Positions 34,738-46,586 are shown, counted from the first letter of the stretch. The stretch: DNA of 64,000 nucleotides from Allium sativum (GCA_030737875.1 CM060922.1:755667603-755731602); one strand, 5' to 3'. Numbers and translations: made by a program. The notes: a model not told the origin generated them from the letters alone.

Positions 34738-35610
34738 GAAATATACTAAACCATTAAGCTTACCCTTCTTTTCAAACCTTGTCTTATGCTTCAGGAAATC
34801 GTTTTGATAGCGTCCGATCATTTTACAAAATCGACACTTACCCTTACTTAGTTCCTTCTTGTGTATTTGGTAAGACGACTGATTAGTCTTTGACAAACCT
34901 TGTTTGACTTTCCTGTTCTTCTTTCATGGTTTCTTTCTAGTTCCTTTATGACCTAGGAGGTTGGTTGTATGATTTTCCGATTTCATAAGCTTGACTTCCT
35001 CTTAAATGAGCATGCTTTGTAATTTATGCAAATTCCGTTTACCCTTTACAGTTCTATAATTCACATGAAATGTGCCATAATCCGAAGGTAAGAAATTAAA
35101 GGTAAACGTTACTAAAAAAAATCATTCACTTTCATCTCCATGGCCTTCAATTTTACTGCTATGTCTGTCATCTCGACAACATGCTCGTGCATAGTACGAA
35201 AACCATTGAATTTCATATTGGTTAACGTGGCCAGTAGGGTCCTAGCAAGCGACTTATCAGTTGAGTCAGATTGATAGCTTTCTTCCATATACTTCATAAA
35301 TTCCTTAACACTTTCAGTTTTCTTAAATGTGGACTTGATGTTGTTTTCTATAATCATTCGTATAAACATTAGGCTTAACCTGTTAGATCTTTATGAAGTT
35401 TTATGGAAAGATATTTGCTCGGCAATACTAGCATCAGTGAGATCGTCAGGCTTGTCACTTAAGAGTGTCAAATCAAGATTCATAACATTAAGGTGAAATT
35501 ATATTTGTTCAAACCATCCAGTGAAGTTAAGTCTATTAAACTTAATAAAAGACATGGCTTGCGAATGAAGAGAAGCAGGAATAGACGCTGCAATCACATT
35601 AATATATGCT
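34738..35610 (-). pseudogene. Copia C gag, unit 1
   Basis: The gag half cut off by element B. On the minus strand, SFIKFNRLNFTGWF near 35550 is the usual start of the copia gag core. The open piece 35369-35112 has STFKKTESVKEFMKYMEES, TLLATLTNMKF and EHVVEMTDIAVKLKAM, the UBN2/Ty1-type gag domain. Further down a zinc knuckle begins CRFCKMIGRYQND, with Arg where the metal-binding His should be. Stops occur after SFHKTS and elsewhere. Gag meets element B's LTR at 34738. Confidence 0.88.
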
Positions 35611-36539
35611 TACACATCAATGCTTTGAGTAATAAACTTAACCGGTAATACAAATTCAATCATGAAATCAACATGGAGCTACTTTGGGTAAAGCACCAAA
35701 ATACTATAAGTATAATTGTTGCTTAATTAGAAATTTCACGTAACTATGTACATTGGAGCTACTTTTGGACAAAGTACCAACAAACAATAAACATATTTAG
35801 TGTTTAATTAGAAATTTCATGCAATTGGCAATTGACTTGCTTAAGTTAACCGTATATGCAATCTTTGGATATAATAAACATACAAAACTAAGCATATCAG
35901 TATACCACAATAATGTTCATGTATTACAAAATGAATAATCAACCTTTGGGCGATCCAAAAACATTTTATAATCAAGAATCTCAATACACTCATGATAAAA
36001 TTTTCAAATTTCATAATATCATTTAATTTAGAAGCATCACATAAACATGAGTAATTGAATTTATACAAATTATATATCTTAGTACTTTCTAATTTGACCA
36101 CTTTGGTGGCTAACAAATTAACACTATAAAGATATCAAAATAACAAGATACAAAACTTGATATTCCACTTTATATTATATATATGACATGAATAATGAGC
36201 ATACACTGTAGACTTCGAAATTAATTTGGTGGAATCAATCATCAGCATCATAAAAAATATATGTTATAACACATAATACATATTGCAGACTTTAAAACAT
36301 TCATTAAAATTTATAGTATCCTCGGCGGAGATGTGATCCATTTGATCGAAAACATCAGACAATAATATATGTATGTATGTGTATATATAAGAGTCATGGG
36401 TAGATAATTTTTTTTATCAAAAATCTACATACAACATAATATCAGTTATAGATCTAGACTATAACATAAAGCGGTTGATGAAATTAACAAATCATAATTG
36501 AAAAATCACAAGTTCAACAACCATGTCTTCGATACCAAA
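35611..36539 (-). other. Copia C leader and primer binding site, unit 1
   Basis: About 930 AT-rich bases with no gene. An approximately 80-bp imperfect duplication (ggagctactttgg followed by taattagaaatttcacgtaa) lies at 35680-35820. The primer site, minus strand TTTGGTATCGAAG (36527-36539), abuts the LTR. Confidence 0.75.
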
Positions 36540-36948
36540 TGTAAGAACTTTTATCTTAGTGGATCTTATTCATGCAGATCAATAATCACAATATTGATTA
36601 GAGCATGATACATCGAATCTTAGGCCAATAGGGCATGATATATCAGATCTTAAAACAATATGATTTTCACACTTTATAGAATCAAATAAAAAAGAACATA
36701 CATCAATCCCTGATGAGAGAGTAGCGGTAACCGTAAATCACTAGAATTGAGTTTCTCTCTTTATCGTAAATCACTAGAATCGAGTTTCCACCATCAAGAT
36801 ATTTAGAATTTATCTATCTATCCTTTTAATTAATTGTTAACCAATAAGAAATCATCGTTACTTTATATTAGATCATTAATTGTAAATATGCTAAAGTCAC
36901 AATAATACGTTCTATTGAACGTGGACAACAGCACTGGAAAGTCCAACA
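36540..36948 (-). mobile_element. 5' LTR of copia C, short form, unit 1
   Basis: 409 bases, plus reading tgtaagaacttttatc to aaagtccaaca. It matches both ends of the 1.9-kb 3' LTR but lacks its middle. A roughly 24-bp near-duplication (aaatcactagaatygagttt) sits where the missing block would be. It is followed by the target duplication atttt (36949-36953). Confidence 0.92.
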
Positions 36949-36953
36949 ATTTT

Positions 36954-37536
36954 AAAATAGGTTAACATAATCATTGTAAAGGATATGACAGAACTTGATA
37001 TGAATAGGAATCATTACTACTAACACCATTTGTAGCAACCATGGATATTTGCTGGTCTTGAAGACATATATGTATATGTACTTATATCAAACAGGCAATC
37101 CTAAAACAACAAGATGATAACACTTAAAACCCCAAAGCAACATTACCTGAACTCTGTTATCTCTTGTACATATTTACATTCAAAATTAAAGTACAAGGAT
37201 TTATCAACAAGACAAACAAAATTCCTAGGAGCTGCATTGATATCGGAATAGCACTAATTTACCCTTTTAAAACCCTATTGCTCTCAGTCCTGGTATCACT
37301 GTCATTTGGGGTATCATGCAGAATGGTTGCTGGCATTGCCACTGGCATGCTTATATAATTGGCATTGGACATCTGCGTCGTAGCAGCAGAACCTACATAT
37401 GGAGGCACAGTTCCTACAAACTGTGCCATGAAACCTGTAGGTAGTAGTGGAGGTACATAACCTGTAGGTGATCTTGAAGCTATTTACGGATGCATATTAC
37501 TTGCAGGAGTTACATACATAGGCATCATCGGATAGG
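36954..37536 (-). pseudogene. 3' part of the minus-strand gene, truncated duplicate
   Basis: Repeats 41195-41781. It contains the last part of the open frame (the PPP-rich stretch is altered: plus-strand gtaggtagtagtggaggtac against ggaggtggtggtggaggtac) and its downstream intron-like sequence. It lacks the start, which was replaced at the junction by LTR sequence. A TAA-type change near 37483 (tattta for tattga) also differs from the complete copy. Confidence 0.85.
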
Positions 37537-38930
37537 GTATGGGCCAACCAGTCCACACCGCCCTGGCTCTGGTTCTTCTACATGCCCCCTCTCCAAATGG
37601 TGAACCAAAATTATAAATACTGATAACTCCTTTGCGCACGACCCATAGCAAAACTCAGCTCTTGAAGTTAACTCATTGGTTCCCATTTATATCCTGTGCG
37701 ATAACTCCCCACTTGGACTTCCTTTGCATCTCGGGTATTGGTCGAATTGGTGTTCGGTTCGGTTCGTCATCTCCAATCCGGTTCGGTTTGGGTCTCCTCC
37801 TCCCATCTGGTTCGGTTTGGGTCTCCTCCTCCTATCTGGTTCAGTTCGGGTCTCCTCCTCCGATCGGATTAGGTTCAGGTGTTCTCCTCCTATCCGGTTC
37901 GGTTCGTGTCTCTTCCTCTTAACCGATTTGGTTCGGGTCTCCTCCTCCTATCCGGTTCGGATCGGGTCTCCTCCTCCTATCCGATTCGAATTAGGTCTCC
38001 TCCTCCTATTCGGTTCGGATCGGGTCTCCTCCTCCTATCCGGTTCGGATCGGGGTCCTAACCGAAACCCTGCAATTTTTCCAGTGAGCTAATTTTGCCAA
38101 ATGACGGCGTTTTCAACCATTCTAACTTTTCTATGCAATCATAAAACATACCAAACCGCAGTAGTAACATGTAGAATCAACCAAATTCATATATGTGATG
38201 TAAATATGATTTTACATATTTTTCCATATTTTTATGTGTCATTAATTTGTTAATCATCCCTAATTAGCCATAATTAGTGAATAAACATGCAAATCACTCA
38301 CCTTAGCCAATAATAAATGATAGATCTGAAACTTTTAATAATTTGGCTCAGATTCCTATGTGATGCAGTAGCTCTACCTCGAATTTGGTGTTAATCCGGC
38401 TTGATTTGATGTAGATTTGATTAATTTGTGATTAGGGAGTGATTAAATAGATTTAGAAGATGGAAGCCATGATTAGGGTTTAAGAAAGGTTTGTGGCGAC
38501 TAGAAAAATGAAAGGATATGATTTTCCAACTCCTTTCATCCCTCCCATAACCCTAATTCCAAATAGAGTTATGGGCCTAGCTGCTAATCACTTAATCAAG
38601 CCCAATTATGTTGTTTTTCTATCTTCAAATTTTATTTCAGCCATATCTCCCAAACGGTAAGTCCGTTTGATTAATATGACCACTCTACGGAATGAGAAAC
38701 CATCATCCGAATCCAATGGAAGTGGTTTTAAGTCAAAAATCCTTACCAATCAAAATTTATAGGCGAAACAAGATTTGCTAGGGGCAAAACAATCATTTTA
38801 AATCCGGCAAAAATCGTAATGTGGGAATGACCCAGTAGTCGTTTTCCAAAGTTATACGACCATATGACTTCGTATGAAAATAAGATAAATATTTTATGAT
38901 CCTCCGATACGTAGAATACGGGTCCTAACA
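37537..38930 (-). mobile_element. Fragment of element B 5' LTR, unit 2
   Basis: The last 1.4 kb of the LTR (CT-rich minisatellite to ...gggtcctaaca), present only because of the tandem duplication. Its left end is the duplication junction, not an LTR terminus. Confidence 0.9.
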
Positions 38931-39870
38931 AAACATACTAAACCATTAAGCTTACCCTTCTTTTCAAACCTTGTCTTACGCTTCAGGCAATCGTTTTGAT
39001 AGCGTCCGGTCATTTTACAAAATCGACACTTATCCTAGCTTTGTTCCTTCTTGTGCGGCCATTTTACAAAATTGACACTTATCCTAGCTTTGTTCCTTCT
39101 TGTGTATTTGGTAAGATGACTGATTAGTCTTTGACAAACCTTGTTTGACCTTCCCGTTCTTCTTCCATGTTTCTTTCCAGCTTCTTTATGACCCAGGAGG
39201 TTGGTCGTATGATCTCCTAATTTCATAAGCTTGACTTCCTCTTAAATGTGCATGCTTTGTAATTTATGCACATTCCATTTACCCTTTATAGTGCTATAGT
39301 TCACATGAAATGTGCCATAATCCGAAGGTAAGGAATTAAGGATAAACATTACTAAAAAAAAAATCATTCACCTTCATCTTCATGGTCTTCAATTTTACTG
39401 CTATGTCCGTCATCTCGACAACATGCTCGTACATAGTACGAAAACCATTGAATTTCATATTAGTTAACGTAGCCAGTAGGGTCCCAGCAAGTGACTTATC
39501 AGTTGAGTCAGATTGAGAGCTTTCTTCCACATACTTCATAAATTCCTTAACACTTTCAGTTTTCTTAAATGTGGACTTGATGTTGTTTTCTATAGTCATT
39601 CGCATAAACATTAGGCTTAACCTGTTAGATCTTTATGAAGTTTTATGGAAAGATCTTTGCTCAGCAGTACTAGCATCAGTGAGATCATCAAGCTTGTCAC
39701 TTAAGAGTGTCAAATCAAGATTCATAACATTAAGGTGAACTATATTTGTTCAAACCATTCTGTGAAGTTAAGTCTATTAAACTTAATAAAAGACATGGCT
39801 AGCGAATGAAGTGAAGCAGGAATAGACGCTGCAATCACATTAATATATGCTTACACATCAATGCTTTGAG
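38931..39870 (-). pseudogene. Copia C gag, unit 2
   Basis: A second copy of the gag half. The open piece 39611-39336 carries STFKKTESVKEFMKYVEES and EHVVEMTDIAVKLKTM. It differs from unit 1 by scattered substitutions and by a private tandem duplication of 50 bases (39005-39054 and 39055-39104) covering the zinc-knuckle region. Confidence 0.88.
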
Positions 39871-40780
39871 TAATAAACTTAACCGGTAATGCAAATTCAA
39901 TCATGAAATCAACATGGAGCTACCTCTGGGTAAAGCACCAACATACTATAAATATAACTGTGGCTTAATTAGAAATTTCACGTAACTACGTACATTGGAG
40001 CTACTTTTGGGCAAAGCGCCAACATACAATAAACATATTTATTGTTTAATTAGAAATTTCATGTAATTGGCAATTGGCTTGCTTAAATTAAACATATTTG
40101 CAATCTTTGGATATAATAAACATACAAAACCAAGCATATCAGTATACCACAATAATGTTCATTTATTATAAAATGAATAATCAACCTTTGGGCGATCCAG
40201 AAACATTTTATAATCAAGAACCTCAATACACTCACGATAAAACTTTCAAATTTCATAATATCATTTAATTCAGAAGCATCACGTAATCAAGAGTAATTGA
40301 ATTTATGCAAATTTGATATCTTAGTACTTTCTAATTTGACCACTTTGGTGGCTAACAAATTAACACTATAAAGATATCAAAATAACAAGATACAAAACTT
40401 TAGATTCCACTTTATATTATTATATGACATGAAAAATGAGCATATACTGTAGACTTCCAAATTAATTTGGTGGAATCAATCATCATCATCATAAAAAATA
40501 TATGCTATAACACATAATACATATTGCAGACTTTAAAACATTTATTAAAATTTATAGTATCCTCGGCGGAGATGTGATCCATTTGATCGAAAACATCAGA
40601 CAATAATATATGTATATATGTGTATATATAAGAGTCATGGGTGGACAATTTTTTTAATCAAAAATCTACATACAACATAATATCAGTTATAGATCTAGAC
40701 TGGAGCATAAAGCAGTTGATGAAATTAACAAATCATAATTGAAAAATCACAAGTTCAACAACCATGGCTTTGATACCAAA
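39871..40780 (-). other. Copia C leader and primer site, unit 2
   Basis: Matches 35611-36539. The primer site, minus strand TTTGGTATCAAAGCCATGG (40762-40780), is closer to the initiator Met tRNA consensus than in unit 1. Confidence 0.75.
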
Positions 40781-41189
40781 TGTAAGAACTTTTATCTTAA
40801 TGGATCTTATTCATGCAGATCAATAATCAAAATATTGATTAGAGCATGATACATCGGATCTTAGGCCAATAGGGCACGGTATATCAGATCTTAAAACAAT
40901 ATGATTTTCACACTTTATAGAATCAAATAAAAAAGGACATAGATCGATCTATGATGAGAGAGTAGCGGTAACTGCAAATCACTAGAACCGAGTTTCTCAC
41001 TTTACTGTAAATCACTAGAATCGAGTTTCCACCATCAAGATATCTAGAATTTATCTTTCTATCATTTTAATTAATTGTTAACCAATAAGAAATCATCTAT
41101 ACTAAATATTAGACCATTAATTGTAAATATACTAAAGTCACAATAATACGTTCCATTGAACGTGGGCAACAGCACTGAAAAGTCCAACA
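40781..41189 (-). mobile_element. 5' LTR of copia C, short form, unit 2
   Basis: 409 bases, same length and ends as 36540-36948, followed by atttt (41190-41194). It has the same internal deletion, so the deletion predates the tandem duplication. Confidence 0.92.
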
Positions 41190-41499
41190 ATTTTAAAATA
41201 GGTTAACATAATCATTGTAAAGGATATGACAGAACTTGATATGAATAGGCATCATTACTGCTAACACCATTTGTAGCAACCATGGATATTTGCTGGTCTT
41301 GAAGACATATATGTATATGTACTTATATCAAACAGGCAATCCTAAAACAACAAGATGATAACACTTAAAACCCCAAAGCAACATTACCTGAACTCTGTTA
41401 TCTCTTGTACATATTTACATTCAAAATTAAAGTACAAGGATTTATCAGCAAGACAAACAAAATTCCTAGGAGCTGCATTGATATCGGGATAGCACTAAT
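41190..41499 (-). other. Sequence downstream of the 278-codon gene
   Basis: On the minus strand the frame ends AAAGGGTAA, and AAAGG/GTAAAT could be a splice donor. A second donor-like site, GAGTTCAG/GTAATG, lies near 41387, so a short exon is possible. The copia insertion follows directly. The remaining exons, if any, would lie beyond 17565. Confidence 0.4.
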
Positions 41500-42336
41500 T
41501 TACCCTTTTAAAACCCTATTGCTCTCAGTCCTGGTATCACTGTTATCATTTGGGGTATCATGCAGGATGGTTGCTGGCATTGCCACTGGCATGCTTATAT
41601 AATTGGCATTGGACATCTGCGTCGTTGCAGCAGAACCTACATGTGGAGGCACAGTTCCTACAAACTGTGCCATGAAACCTGGAGGTGGTGGTGGAGGTAC
41701 ATAACCTGCAGGTGATCTTGAAGCTATTGACGGATGCGTATTACTTGCAGGAGTTACATACATAGGCATCATCGGATAGGGCATAATACCTCCGCTTGGT
41801 CGAAAAGCCATTGCTGGTGGTTGCGGCACATTAGCGACATGTCCTACAGCTCTCTGTGGCAAAAAGGTTATTGGCGGTGCCCAAGATACGGATCCAATAG
41901 GCTGTGGTGCATAAACTGAGAGTCCTTGCATTGATAACAAACTCCCCCAGTAATTCAATGCATTCCAGTGCCAGACAAATGCCTGCATCGCTGTGTAATG
42001 ACCATTTCCTCCATTTTGTGTTTCTTCTCCATTCGCAGTGTTTGTCTCGTCTTCTTCCATATTGTTTTCATTGCCATTTTGCCCATCATTGAGCAAATTC
42101 AGATCAGCAGTTTCGCCCTCGGGTTTTGAAGTCGTTTCTGGGTCAACCAGCTCTGCCGCGGTATGTTCGTCGATTGATGCAAGGTGAGTTGAATTGTGAG
42201 AGTTAATACTTCCCGAAACTTCTCCCATCTCCAAATCCATTGATAGTTTTACATTCATCAGGTTCTTGGCATGCAATTTTTCATTCATTCTTTTTCTTTC
42301 TTGAATACGGTTCTTGGACAGGATTGTAGAGTACAT
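41500..42336 (-). CDS. Unrecognised 278-codon protein, Pro/Met-rich, probably first coding exon of a larger gene
   Basis: The longest clean open frame in the window that is not a transposon gene. The start (ATG at 42336) is chosen as the first ATG after a probable 5'UTR intron acceptor. The N-terminus is basic (residues 8-25, KNRIQERKRMNEKLHAKN). Residues about 60-110 are acidic and Asn-rich (NMEEDETNTANGEETQNGGN). Residues about 115-270 are Pro/Met/Gly/Ala-rich with YVPPPPPPGFMAQF. No signal peptide, membrane segment or catalytic motif is seen. The composition suggests a largely disordered nuclear or RNA-binding type protein, but I do not recognise the family. It may continue past a donor at the stop. 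A truncated copy lies at 36954-37536. Confidence 0.6.
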   Translation of the reverse strand: MYSTILSKNRIQERKRMNEKLHAKNLMNVKLSMDLEMGEVSGSINSHNSTHLASIDEHTAAELVDPETTSKPEGETADLNLLNDGQNGNENNMEEDETNTANGEETQNGGNGHYTAMQAFVWHWNALNYWGSLLSMQGLSVYAPQPIGSVSWAPPITFLPQRAVGHVANVPQPPAMAFRPSGGIMPYPMMPMYVTPASNTHPSIASRSPAGYVPPPPPPGFMAQFVGTVPPHVGSAATTQMSNANYISMPVAMPATILHDTPNDNSDTRTESNRVLKG

Positions 42337-42830
42337 GATGATAACAATTTGGTTTCTTGATTTGTGATTATCTATATGTTACTGGAAATCGAAATGAATT
42401 ATAAAAGAAAATCGTGTTCCATGCTTGTGGTTTTTTGCTTGTAATACTTCAAAATATTCAAATCAGACATAATTTAATAGAAATATTAGGGGTAATGAAT
42501 GCATAAGGAACCAATCTTTCGTCTATCAAATGAATTCAGATTACGATATTCAGTCATAGTAAATATTTTGGGAACAAATTTTTTCTTGCTGTAATCACAA
42601 AAGTGCTGGCGTTTAAGGAACCAAGAAAAATATTGAATTTGCTTTGGAATCATGTTTTAATAAGTAATGTCGAATATTACAGATGGAAATGAATTCATAA
42701 TATACCTGATTTTTTTCCTCCTCTGTTCCGATGAAACATCATATGGGTAATGCTTGAAAAGATTTTAGGGAATAAGATATCGTAGCAAATGATTTTGAGT
42801 ATGAGAAGGGAGTATTTAAATATCCTTAAA
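42337..42830 (-). promoter_or_regulatory. Promoter and 5'UTR intron of the 278-codon gene
   Basis: Minus strand: a TATA-like GATATTTAAATACTCCC lies at 42810-42825. An apparent first exon ends GAGGAAAAAAATCAG/GTATAT near 42706, and an acceptor TTCGATTTCCAG lies near 42383, shortly upstream of the ATG. This is the normal layout of a plant gene with a leader intron. The sites were read by eye. Confidence 0.45.
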
Positions 42831-43881
42831 TTGTGCCCATGCTTTATCTTTAGGTTTTATATTTAAAAGGACTTCCCAGTATGACTTGATAAATACGCCC
42901 TCTCTTTTTAAGTTAATTTTTTTTCTTCCTTTTTTGCCCTTTTTTCATTTTTTTCTTGTCGTCAATTTCATTCCAATTGTCAATCATCTACTTTCGCTTC
43001 TGTTTCTTCCTCGATTTTTCGTCCAATCGATTAGTTCCTTAGTTATGTCTTATTCTTTCAATATTTTTTTATAGTTTCCCTTGATTTATTTTATAGTATT
43101 TTTTAATTAATATTTTAGTTACTTCTTTTACTTTATTTGCAATTAAATGTATATGTTTTCATAAAAAATATTCAAATATTAGCAGTTTCTAGATATCTGT
43201 ATATTTTTCTATAGATATTAGTAGAAAATTATGAAAATATATCAATTTATCTTTTTATTTAGTCATTCTTCAAACGTTTACTTATATACGTTTTTTAGCA
43301 CTTCTTTGTAAGGACCATTTCTCTAAAGGAAAAAAAAATTGACAAGGACAAATTTCTTAAAATAATTATCCAAAAGGACATGTCGTTAAAAAAGTTTATG
43401 AAGGACAAAAGCCCAATCCACGAATTGTTTCACTCAAAAAAACACACTTTTGTCTCTTTCATTTTCAATCCGTTCAATTTCAGAAAACTCGATTTCTCGT
43501 ATTCTCCAAAACATCGAAAAACGTCAGCTAAAAACCTTATTATATCGCTCGAAAATCGACTTTCAGGACAAGCACAAAGTGAACCGGTACAAAATCAACC
43601 TTAAATATCATTTGGTCAACTTCAGAAGCATGCATAAACCCTTTAAAAAAAAAAAAAAATCAAGTCGATTCGCATGGTAAAACCCTATAAATCGATGAGC
43701 AACAAGGACAGGTCAATGCGGAAACGCACGTGCAAACAACACTAATTGAAACGCCTAGAGAAATAGTAGAAGATTCAACCATACTACAACCTGAACTTGA
43801 AGAAACCCTATAAGAGATGAAAGAAAAAATAATTCAACAAAGAGAAAGAAGGTCAAAAAAAGAAATAAAGGAAAAAGCACT
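42831..43881. other. AT-rich intergenic sequence, possible transposon end
   Basis: T-rich, with no convincing gene. From 43310 the sequence (gtaaggaccatttctc, ttgacaaggacaaatttc, aaaaggacatgtcgtt) has repeated aaggaca words like those at the ends of some plant Mutator-like elements. It could mark the left end of the element carrying the Ulp1-type gene. No matching right end was found. Confidence 0.3.
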
Positions 43882-43944
43882 ATGACAGATCAGAAGAATT
43901 CTGGAAAGAAGAGTGAACAGGCTAAAAATGCAGAAGAAAATTCG
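43882..43944 (+). pseudogene. Candidate first exon of the DUF1985/Ulp1-type gene
   Basis: An ATG at 43882 opens MTDQKNSGKKSEQAKNAEEN and runs to a consensus donor (TTCG/GTAACA). The composition (Lys, Glu, Asn) is like the N-termini of Ulp1-type transposon proteins. Assignment to this gene rests on strand and position only. Confidence 0.35.
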
Positions 43945-44667
43945 GTAACAATGTTTTATTTATCATTTTCATTTACCTGATGCTTAGTAAAAAATGATTA
44001 ACATGTTGCAATTCATATTTAAATATTTTTTAAAAACTGATAGTCAGGAATGCTAAAAATAAATATCATGTTATGAGTTGTATAGAAATGAGCTTTGAAA
44101 ACCAATATTTCTTTCCATGCTAAAAACAAATACTATGTTGAATTCATATAAAATATTCTTTGAAAACCGATAGTTATTGATTTGTAGATATCAGTTATTG
44201 ATTGAATAGGTATCATTTGTAGCTTAAATGTTGTAATATACAGTGTCATGGTATCAGTTTTGATACTAAGGTTCTGTTTGCATGAATGTGGTATCAGTTT
44301 TCCAAGCTACCTAGTATCAGTTTTGATACTGAGATTCCGTTTATGTGAATATGGTATTAGTTTTGCAAGTTAACAGGGATTAATTTTGATATTGAGATTC
44401 ATGATACTAGTTTTGAAAGCATTCTGGTATCAGTTTTGAAAGTATTCTGGTATTAGTTTTTCTTACTGAGTTTCTATTTACATGAGTATGGTGCCATTTT
44501 CGTATTCAAATATGTTATGTATCAATTTTCAATAATGATTTGAAAGTCATTGGTACACTCTTTATAAAGCTAAAAACATATACCATGTTGTTGCAATTCA
44601 TATTGAAACACTCTTTAAAAACTGCTTAACAAAACACTCTTTAAAAATTGCTTAACAAAATTTACTG

Positions 44668-44726
<59 letters not shown>

Positions 44727-45260
44727 CAGCGCCAAGAGCACTCCAATATCATCTTCCTAATACCGCACTTAAAAAATAAAACTCATTAAATTTTGTATGC
44801 TTCCTAATACCGCATTACCTTTCCATTATAATATCTCACTCAATCAGTATTTGTCGAACTAATCACATAGTCAGTCGTAATCTGAAAACCCTAATCAACA
44901 ACGATCGTTGTCTACTTCATCTTTCCCACAGAAAAAATTCAAATTTTTACCGTTTGAAGCCCTAAACTTACTTGATTGAGTTAACTGGGTTGAGACAACG
45001 ACCTATCTGCAGCTTTCTTCTTTCTCGGCGTTGCTGCGGCATCGAAAAATTTATCGTTGATCGATCAATTGAAAGAATTAGGGTTTCAGAATGGAATGAA
45101 AGAGGAACAAATAAGAGACGTGAGGGAAATAAGGTAACGGTGGTGTGGTACCCCTATTTTTTTACATGAGGTAATAAGAAGATTGTAATGATAATTCTTA
45201 TGATATTTTTTAGTAGCGGTAATAGGGAGAGTAAATTGGGGTACCCTTAGCATCACTATA

Positions 45261-45303
<43 letters not shown>

Positions 45304-45319
45304 GTTAATCCTCGACCAT
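43945..45319 (+). other. Long intron-like region with GTATCAGTTTT repeats and TA run
   Basis: 44215-44520 holds many diverged copies of ggtatcagttttgatactga. A ta microsatellite lies at 44667-44724 and another at 45250-45298. No coding sequence is recognised except an isolated frame 44972-45169. The promoter of a separate gene could lie at 44740-45170, but I see no TATA box with a following gene. Confidence 0.5.
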
Positions 45320-46260
45320 GATATGCTAAAGATAAAAGAACAACCAAAGTCAAAAGGGAAACTGCATATAGATGTGGGTTGCAACCAGTATATAAAGTGA
45401 TACAACTTGTGAAGAAGAAGAAAGCTTTAATCAAGAAACAACTAGATTTATTGAAAGGATCTTCATTCTTCAACTTCTTCAATGTTTTCTATGAAGGAAA
45501 AATAGATTTGAAGGAGTGCAAGAAACACATAGAAAATTTGGATGCAGTTACAAGTGCTATTTACTGGAAGAAGAAGCTTTTATTTTTGGCAAAGAAAAAT
45601 GATAGTAACGACCAAAAATATTAGCTTACATTTTGGGATATTAATGCTTGAAAACAACATAGAGCCTACCAAAATAATGACTAGCAAAATGATACCATCA
45701 GATTGTAAAATTTTTGCATCACCTAATTTTGGGTCATCAGCCTATATGACTAGAATTTTGATAGAAAGAAGAATAAAGGAATAAGCAAATAAAAAGAAGA
45801 AATAAAATGATGAAGACTTGCCTATTCTTCTCATTATGGATATTCTACTTACATTTTTCTTTTCCAACAACCAACAAAAAGTGAGATGGGGACTTCTGCA
45901 GTTCTTATGTGATTTTGAAAAAATGAAGATAGTTTCTTGGTCTTTGACAACTGAAAAGAATTTCAACAAATTCTTAAAAAATCGTTCATAATCCAAGAAA
46001 CATGTCTGGATGTGCAATGCTTCCGCTGGTAATTATTCATTTTTATTCAGTTTTTTTTAATATTTGTGAACTTATTACAATTTCTACTTTTTTATTTGAC
46101 ATAGTATTGCAGGTGTGAGAAGATGAAGCTGATGAAGCCAAGATGGAATGTTAGTGACACATATCCACGATTTGCAAGGTGGGATATACGAGGCTTGAAG
46201 TTAATTGTTGTCAAACAATTTTTGGATGACATCATAGATGGACATGCATCTGTTTTATTT
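45320..46260 (+). pseudogene. DUF1985-like domain of a Ulp1-type transposon gene, broken
   Basis: A 90-codon open stretch (45320-45622) contains LIKKQLDLLKGSSFFNFFNV and LKECKKHIENLD, where DUF1985 proteins start. After a frame change and stops, 45810-45985 has LLIMDILLTFFFSNNQQKV, LLQFLCDFEKM and VSWSLTTEKNFNKFLKN, matching the helical end of DUF1985 (..dle.f..YpWg.l.y..t...l). A separate exon after a clean acceptor (gcag at 46109-46112) encodes MKPRWNVSDTYPRFARWDI, the P-R-x-x-R-W stretch that follows DUF1985. DUF1985 with a C48 peptidase is typical of Ulp1-like genes carried by plant Mutator-like and related elements. Stops show it is decayed. Confidence 0.55.
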
Positions 46261-46586
46261 GATTTTGGTTTTTTTCAGTTTCTAGGTATTTGTTTTAGGC
46301 TTATGTTAGTATTTGTTTCAGTTATTTTTTTTCAATTACTATTATAATTTGTAGGTATCTGTTTTAGGCAAACAGCGGTATCCGTTTTGTTTACCTTTTG
46401 TTTTCAGTTATTTTTACAGTTTCTAGATATTTGCTTGAGGCTTCTATTTGTATCTGTTTTAGTTAATTTTTGTTTTTAGTTTTATTGATATATATAAAAA
46501 AATTCAAACTTATACTACCTTCATATCAAAATTGATATTCTATTATTAAACAACAATTTTGATTGAAAACAATTTTGTTTTTGAAG

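Larger units (their letters stand above)
17571..36948 (-). mobile_element. Ty1/copia element C, interrupted by element B
   Basis: Minus-strand copia element in order 5' LTR (36540-36948), primer site, gag, [insertion of element B], protease, integrase, RT, RNase H, polypurine tract, 3' LTR (17571-19485). It is flanked by a perfect 5-bp target duplication atttt (17566-17570 and 36949-36953). Matching target duplications nearly 19.4 kb apart prove that both halves are one element despite the nested 11.7-kb insertion. Coding is broken, including changes at catalytic positions in integrase and RT. The gag/5' LTR end is present a second time at 38931-41189 through a tandem duplication. Confidence 0.93.
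33394..41781. repeat. Tandem segmental duplication, two units of about 4.2 kb
   Basis: Unit 1 is about 33394-37536 and unit 2 about 37537-41781. Each contains the end of element B's 5' LTR, copia C gag, its leader and 409-bp 5' LTR, and the 3' part of the minus-strand gene. Corresponding points are offset by 4193 (LTR end 34737/38930), 4241 (copia LTR 36540/40781) and 4245 (gene 37531/41776). The step comes from a private 50-bp duplication in unit 2 (39005-39104). At the junction (37531-37540) gene sequence ends in ataggg and continues as LTR sequence tatgggccaacc. The parent sequences share only ggg there. Confidence 0.93.

Noticed and set aside
23066..34742. A 5-bp target duplication for element B
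   Set aside because: Flanks aacta and gaaat do not match under any simple end placement I tried, so none is claimed.
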